Shown here: positions 59,298 to 64,000 of the stretch, in pieces
How the letters are laid out: every line of letters begins with the position of its first letter
Position numbering within the stretch: position 1 is the stretch's first letter
Source of the DNA: an uncultured Prevotellaceae bacterium
GTDB taxonomy: Bacteria > Bacteroidota > Bacteroidia > Bacteroidales > Bacteroidaceae
Assembly: GCA_949295905.1 (NCBI GenBank)
Contig: CASFNA010000022.1
Span: forward strand, 62,001 to 126,000
Reading direction: 5' to 3'
Length of the DNA stretch: 64,000 nucleotides
The notes under the pieces: generated by a model
What the model was told of the DNA's origin: nothing
Seen by the model: only the letters and a program-made list of their open reading frames with translations
Databases searched by the model: none
Position numbers and translations under genes: made by a program

Positions 59298-60053
59298 TTA
59301 GTCGTTCAGCTTCGCCTTGATGAACTCGCGGTTCAGGCGGGCGATGTTGGCTATCGACTCGTTCTTGGGGCACTCGGCTTCGCAGGCACGGGTGTTGGTA
59401 CAGTTGCCGAAGCCAAGCTCTTCCATCTTCATGACCATCGCCTTGGCACGCTTTGCCGCCTCGGGGCGTCCCTGGGGCAGGAGGGCGAGCTGGCTGACCT
59501 TAGAGCTGACGAAGAGCATGGCCGAACCGTTCTTGCAGGCTGCCACGCAGGCGCCGCAGCCGATGCAGGTGGCGCAGTCCATGGCCTCGTCGGCAGCCTC
59601 CTTCGGTATGAGGATGGCGTTTGCGTCCTGCGGCTGGCCGGTGCGTACGCTGACGTATCCGCCGGCCTGCATTATCTTGTCGAACGCGCCGCGGTCAACC
59701 ATGCAGTCCTTGATTACGGGGAACGCGGCCGAACGCCACGGCTCCACGGTTATTACGTCGCCGTCGTGGAAGCGGCGCATGTACAGCTGGCAGGTGGTGG
59801 CTCCCGTCGCAGGCCCGTGGGGATGGCCGTTGATGTAGAGCGAACACATGCCGCAGATGCCCTCGCGGCAGTCGTGGTCGAAGACGAACGGCTCCTTGCC
59901 GTCCTCGATGAGCTGCTCGTTGAGGATGTCCAACATTTCGAGGAACGAGGTGTCCGTGGGGATGTCCTTCATCTCGAACGTGTCAAAATGACCTTTTGCC
60001 TTCGGCCCGTTCTGACGCCAGACCTTCAGCGTGAAACTTATGTTTGTCTCCAT
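59298..60053 (-). CDS. sdhB: Succinate dehydrogenase/fumarate reductase iron-sulfur subunit
   Basis: 251 residues. The [2Fe-2S] cluster ligands are in CREGICGMC (Cys62, 67, 70) with a later Cys near 88, and the [4Fe-4S]/[3Fe-4S] ligands in [12 protein letters not shown] (from Cys163) and [13 protein letters not shown]. It passes electrons between the flavoprotein and the membrane cytochrome. In anaerobic Bacteroidales this complex works mainly as a fumarate reductase in succinate production. It is the last gene of sdhCAB, 34 bp after sdhA, followed by a strong terminator. Length is normal. Confidence 0.97.
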   Translation of the reverse strand: METNISFTLKVWRQNGPKAKGHFDTFEMKDIPTDTSFLEMLDILNEQLIEDGKEPFVFDHDCREGICGMCSLYINGHPHGPATGATTCQLYMRRFHDGDVITVEPWRSAAFPVIKDCMVDRGAFDKIMQAGGYVSVRTGQPQDANAILIPKEAADEAMDCATCIGCGACVAACKNGSAMLFVSSKVSQLALLPQGRPEAAKRAKAMVMKMEELGFGNCTNTRACEAECPKNESIANIARLNREFIKAKLND

Positions 60054-60087
60054 TGTTCTTTAATTTAATAACCGATAGACTCGTCAA

Positions 60088-62070
<1,983 letters not shown>

Positions 62071-62077
62071 AATAATT

Positions 62078-62105
62078 AGGAATTATGCATTATGAATTAT
62101 GAATT
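62078..62105. repeat. AT-rich short-period repeat between sdhA and sdhC
   Basis: AATTATGCATTATGAATTAT-type repetition filling the 39-bp gap. Similar AT-rich runs follow ruvB and the flavodiiron gene. Confidence 0.6.
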
Positions 62106-62109
62106 TGAA

Positions 62110-62787
62110 TTACCACATGCTCGGAGCCTGTCCGAAGGCGAAGGCCAGCACGACAACGAGGAAGCCCAGCATGAGCAGCGTAGAGTAAACCTGGCCGATG
62201 ACCTTCCAGCGGTTGAACCACACCTTGCCGTTCCAGCCGAAAGTGTGCATCGCGCTCCAGAAGCCGTGGGAGAGGTGGAACCAGATGGCCACGAGCCACA
62301 CGATGTAGAGCAGCACGTAAACGGGATTCGCGAACGTGTCGAGGATGTAGGCGAAGCCGTCAGAGGGCAAGTGGGGCACGGCGATGCCCGTCAGCTCGGC
62401 GAACATCATGTTGTACCAGAAGTTGAACAGGTGGAGCAGCAGGCCCAAGAGCACGATGATGCCCAGCACGAGCATGTTCTGCGAGGCCCACTCCACTTTC
62501 GCCGGACGCGCCGTTACGGCGTAACGCTCGTCGCCGCGGGCGCGGCGGTTCTGCATCGTGAGCAGGAACGCGTAGACGATGTGGATGACTGCCAGGGCGG
62601 CCAAGGCCAGCGTAGCCACGAGGGCGTACCAGTTAGCACCGAGGAACTCACACACCGCGTTGTAAGCTTCGCCCGAGAAAAGTGCAACTAAGTTCATTGA
62701 CATGTGGAATGTCAAGAACAGGATTAGCGCGACGCCTGTGACAGACATCACTACTTTCCTACCGATAGGTGAATTACATAACCACAT
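62110..62787 (-). CDS. sdhC: Succinate dehydrogenase/fumarate reductase cytochrome b subunit
   Basis: 225 residues with five membrane helices, typical of the single cytochrome b558 anchor of B-type quinol:fumarate reductases. Histidines likely to bind the two hemes are visible in or near the helices (LFLTFHMSMN, LAVIHIVYAF, LLHLFNF, AIWFHLSHGFWSAMHTFGW). It exchanges electrons with menaquinone. It is the first gene of the operon and carries the promoter at 62921-62951, giving a ~125-nt leader. Confidence 0.95.
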   Translation of the reverse strand: MWLCNSPIGRKVVMSVTGVALILFLTFHMSMNLVALFSGEAYNAVCEFLGANWYALVATLALAALAVIHIVYAFLLTMQNRRARGDERYAVTARPAKVEWASQNMLVLGIIVLLGLLLHLFNFWYNMMFAELTGIAVPHLPSDGFAYILDTFANPVYVLLYIVWLVAIWFHLSHGFWSAMHTFGWNGKVWFNRWKVIGQVYSTLLMLGFLVVVLAFAFGQAPSMW

Positions 62788-62920
62788 AAATGATTGATTT
62801 TTTAAAGTATTAAATTAAATTATTGATAATGTCAACCCACACTTGGGCTGCCGTCCGCACATGGCTGACAGCACGCGCCGCACTACCTTATTATAGGTAT
62901 TGTGGCACCCTTTGGAGATG

Positions 62921-62951
62921 CAAATATACTCCATTTTGGTGATAAATCAAA
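62921..62951 (-). promoter_or_regulatory. Promoter of sdhCAB
   Basis: Minus strand: TTTG (62948-62951), 19 bp, TATATTTG (62921-62928). Full consensus. Confidence 0.82.
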
Positions 62952-62954
62952 CTA

Positions 62955-62989
62955 TTTGACAAAAAATTCGATTTTAATTCTTACTTTTG
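62955..62989 (+). promoter_or_regulatory. Promoter of mnmG
   Basis: TTTG (62955-62958), 23 bp, TACTTTTG (62982-62989). The -7 box is consensus, the spacing a little long. Expected start near 62997, exactly where the F array begins, so the leader would be ~340 nt. Confidence 0.6.
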
Positions 62990-62996
62990 CGGCGTA

Positions 62997-63075
62997 AAGG
63001 TTATAAGGCTATGCGGTCATGCGGTCATAGAGTTATAGGGTTATGCGGCTATAAGGTTATGCGGCCATAAGGGTC
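62997..63075. repeat. Family F 8-nt array, forward arm (F1)
   Basis: Units GGTTATAA, GGCTATGC, GGTCATGC, GGTCATAG, AGTTATAG, GGTTATGC, GGCTATAA, GGTTATGC, GGCCATAA: strict 8-nt period, consensus GGYYATRM. This family occurs only at this locus in the window. Confidence 0.85.
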
Positions 63076-63113
63076 AAGGCCATACAGACGTTCAAGCCAA
63101 TGCGAGCCTACGG

Positions 63114-63204
63114 ATTGCAACATGCCGTGTTTTACAAGGCAAAAGACGGCCAATCGGATTGCAAAAGACGGCCTTTGACAAGCCAATATGCCGCATTTCG
63201 CAAC
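63114..63204. repeat. Family A stem-loop cluster (A13)
   Basis: TTGCAACATGCCGTGTTTTA, AAAAGACGGCCAATCGGATT and AAAAGACGGCCTTTGACAAG units with many transition mismatches; lies between the two F arms. Confidence 0.75.
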
Positions 63205-63241
63205 GCCACCGTTTTCAGGGATGGAAGCCATCGAACTTACG

Positions 63242-63333
63242 TTAAACCGTAAGACCTTATAACGCAAGCCCCATAACCGCAAAACCGCAGACCTCATAAC
63301 CCGACAACCGTAAAACCGCAAAACCGTAAAAGA
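63242..63333. repeat. Family F 8-nt array, inverse arm (F2)
   Basis: CCTTATAA, CCCATAACC, GCAAAACC, CTCATAAC, GCAAAACC, GTAAAAG: inverse of the F1 units, ending 1 bp before the mnmG ATG. F1 and F2 together could pair across the A cluster. Confidence 0.8.
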
Positions 63334-63334
63334 A

Positions 63335-64000
63335 ATGATTTTACACTACGACGTAATCGTTATTGGCGGCGGACACGCCGGTTGCGAGGCGGCCACGGCG
63401 GCGGCCAACATGGGCGCACGCACATGCCTCGTGACCATGGACATGAACAAAATAGCCCAGATGAGCTGCAACCCGGCCGTGGGCGGCATAGCCAAAGGCC
63501 AGATAGTGCGCGAAATCGACGCGCTGGGCGGACAGATGGGCCTCGTCACCGACGCCACGGCAATACAGTTCCGCATGCTCAACCGCTCGAAGGGCCCGGC
63601 CGTATGGAGCCCCCGCGCGCAGTGCGACCGCGGCAAGTTCATATGGCAATGGCGCACCGTGCTCGACCACACCGACGGCCTCGACATATGGCAGGACCAG
63701 GCCGACGAGCTCCTCGTGGAGCGCGGCGAGGCCGTGGGCGTGCGCACCGTGTGGGGCGTGGAGCTGCGCGCAAAGAGCGTGGTGCTCACCGCAGGCACCT
63801 TCCTCAACGGCCTGCTGCACATAGGGCGAAAGCAACTGCCCGGCGGGCGCATAGCCGAACCGGCCGTGACACGCCTCACCGAGAGCATCACACGGCACGG
63901 CATAACCGCCGGACGCATGAAGACCGGCACGCCCGTGCGCATCGACCGCCGAAGCGTACACTTCGAGGACATGGAGGTGCAGGAGGGCGAACAGGACTTC
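63335..64000 (+). CDS. mnmG: tRNA uridine-5-carboxymethylaminomethyl modification enzyme MnmG, 5' part
   Basis: The first 222 residues; the frame is still open at the window end (the full protein is ~620). The FAD-binding motif IVIGGGHAGCEAA (GGGHAG at 11-16) is followed by the MnmG signatures CNPAVGGIAKGQIVREIDAL, MLNRSKGPAVWSPRAQCDR, TAGTFLNGLLHIGRKQLPGG and GRMKTGTPVRID. With MnmE it installs the cmnm5 group on U34 of several tRNAs. The start ATG directly follows the F2 repeat arm. The identification is certain. Confidence 0.97.
   Translation, partial: MILHYDVIVIGGGHAGCEAATAAANMGARTCLVTMDMNKIAQMSCNPAVGGIAKGQIVREIDALGGQMGLVTDATAIQFRMLNRSKGPAVWSPRAQCDRGKFIWQWRTVLDHTDGLDIWQDQADELLVERGEAVGVRTVWGVELRAKSVVLTAGTFLNGLLHIGRKQLPGGRIAEPAVTRLTESITRHGITAGRMKTGTPVRIDRRSVHFEDMEVQEGEQDF

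Overview
The window comes from a fairly GC-rich member of the Bacteroidota, most likely order Bacteroidales and Prevotella-like. Evidence: a SusC/SusD polysaccharide utilisation locus, three secreted proteins with type IX secretion (T9SS) C-terminal domains, a three-subunit succinate dehydrogenase/fumarate reductase, no obvious Shine-Dalgarno sequences, and many promoters of the Bacteroidetes form TTTG-N19/20-TAnnTTTG. No rRNA, tRNA, CRISPR array or transposase was seen.

Layout: (0-4 kb) C-terminal end of an AraC-type regulator, then a T9SS-exported propeller protein. (4-9 kb) M16 peptidase, divergent PfkB kinase, flavodiiron protein, dicarboxylate symporter. (9-21 kb) a minus-strand block: susC, susD, two GH3 glycosidases, a DUF6377-type membrane regulator and a LOG-family hydrolase. 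(21.8-30 kb) DEAD-box RNA helicase, then a CusB/CusA/CusC-like heavy-metal efflux set. (30.5-36 kb) ruvB, coaD, and a second regulator + T9SS-protein module paralogous to the one at the left edge. (36-45 kb) ybeY, an S41 protease, a low-GC helicase-nuclease gene, topoisomerase IV subunit B, a GNAT-like protein. (45-54 kb) TonB receptor plus acid phosphatase, VanX-type dipeptidase, four-helix-bundle protein, THUMP-like methyltransferase overlapping a type B carboxylesterase. (54-64 kb) MATE transporter, Hsp20, a BspA-like leucine-rich surface protein, sdhCAB and the 5' part of mnmG.

The most unusual property is the intergenic DNA. Almost every gap is packed with short repeats, called families A to H here. 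A is a GC-rich double stem-loop of 80-95 bp found in 13 gaps. B, C, D, E and F have different sequences but one architecture: 8-9 nt units with pyrimidine/purine-degenerate positions, run in one orientation, then a spacer, then the inverse orientation. G is a C-rich palindrome. H is a 119/141 bp MITE-like element in four copies. Several arrays have entered coding sequence: two in-frame C segments inside the methyltransferase, an E segment that encodes the signal peptide of the S41 protease, and D or G/E segments that supply C-terminal tails. In mnmG and the VanX-type gene the repeats fill the 5' leader. This shared design across unrelated families, and its spread into proteins, is the best candidate here for an undescribed system.

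A second candidate is the duplicated membrane-anchored TPR-HTH regulator + T9SS substrate module. Both substrate genes carry the same extended element (GAACAACCCG-R-TTTGCAA) overlapping the -33 box.
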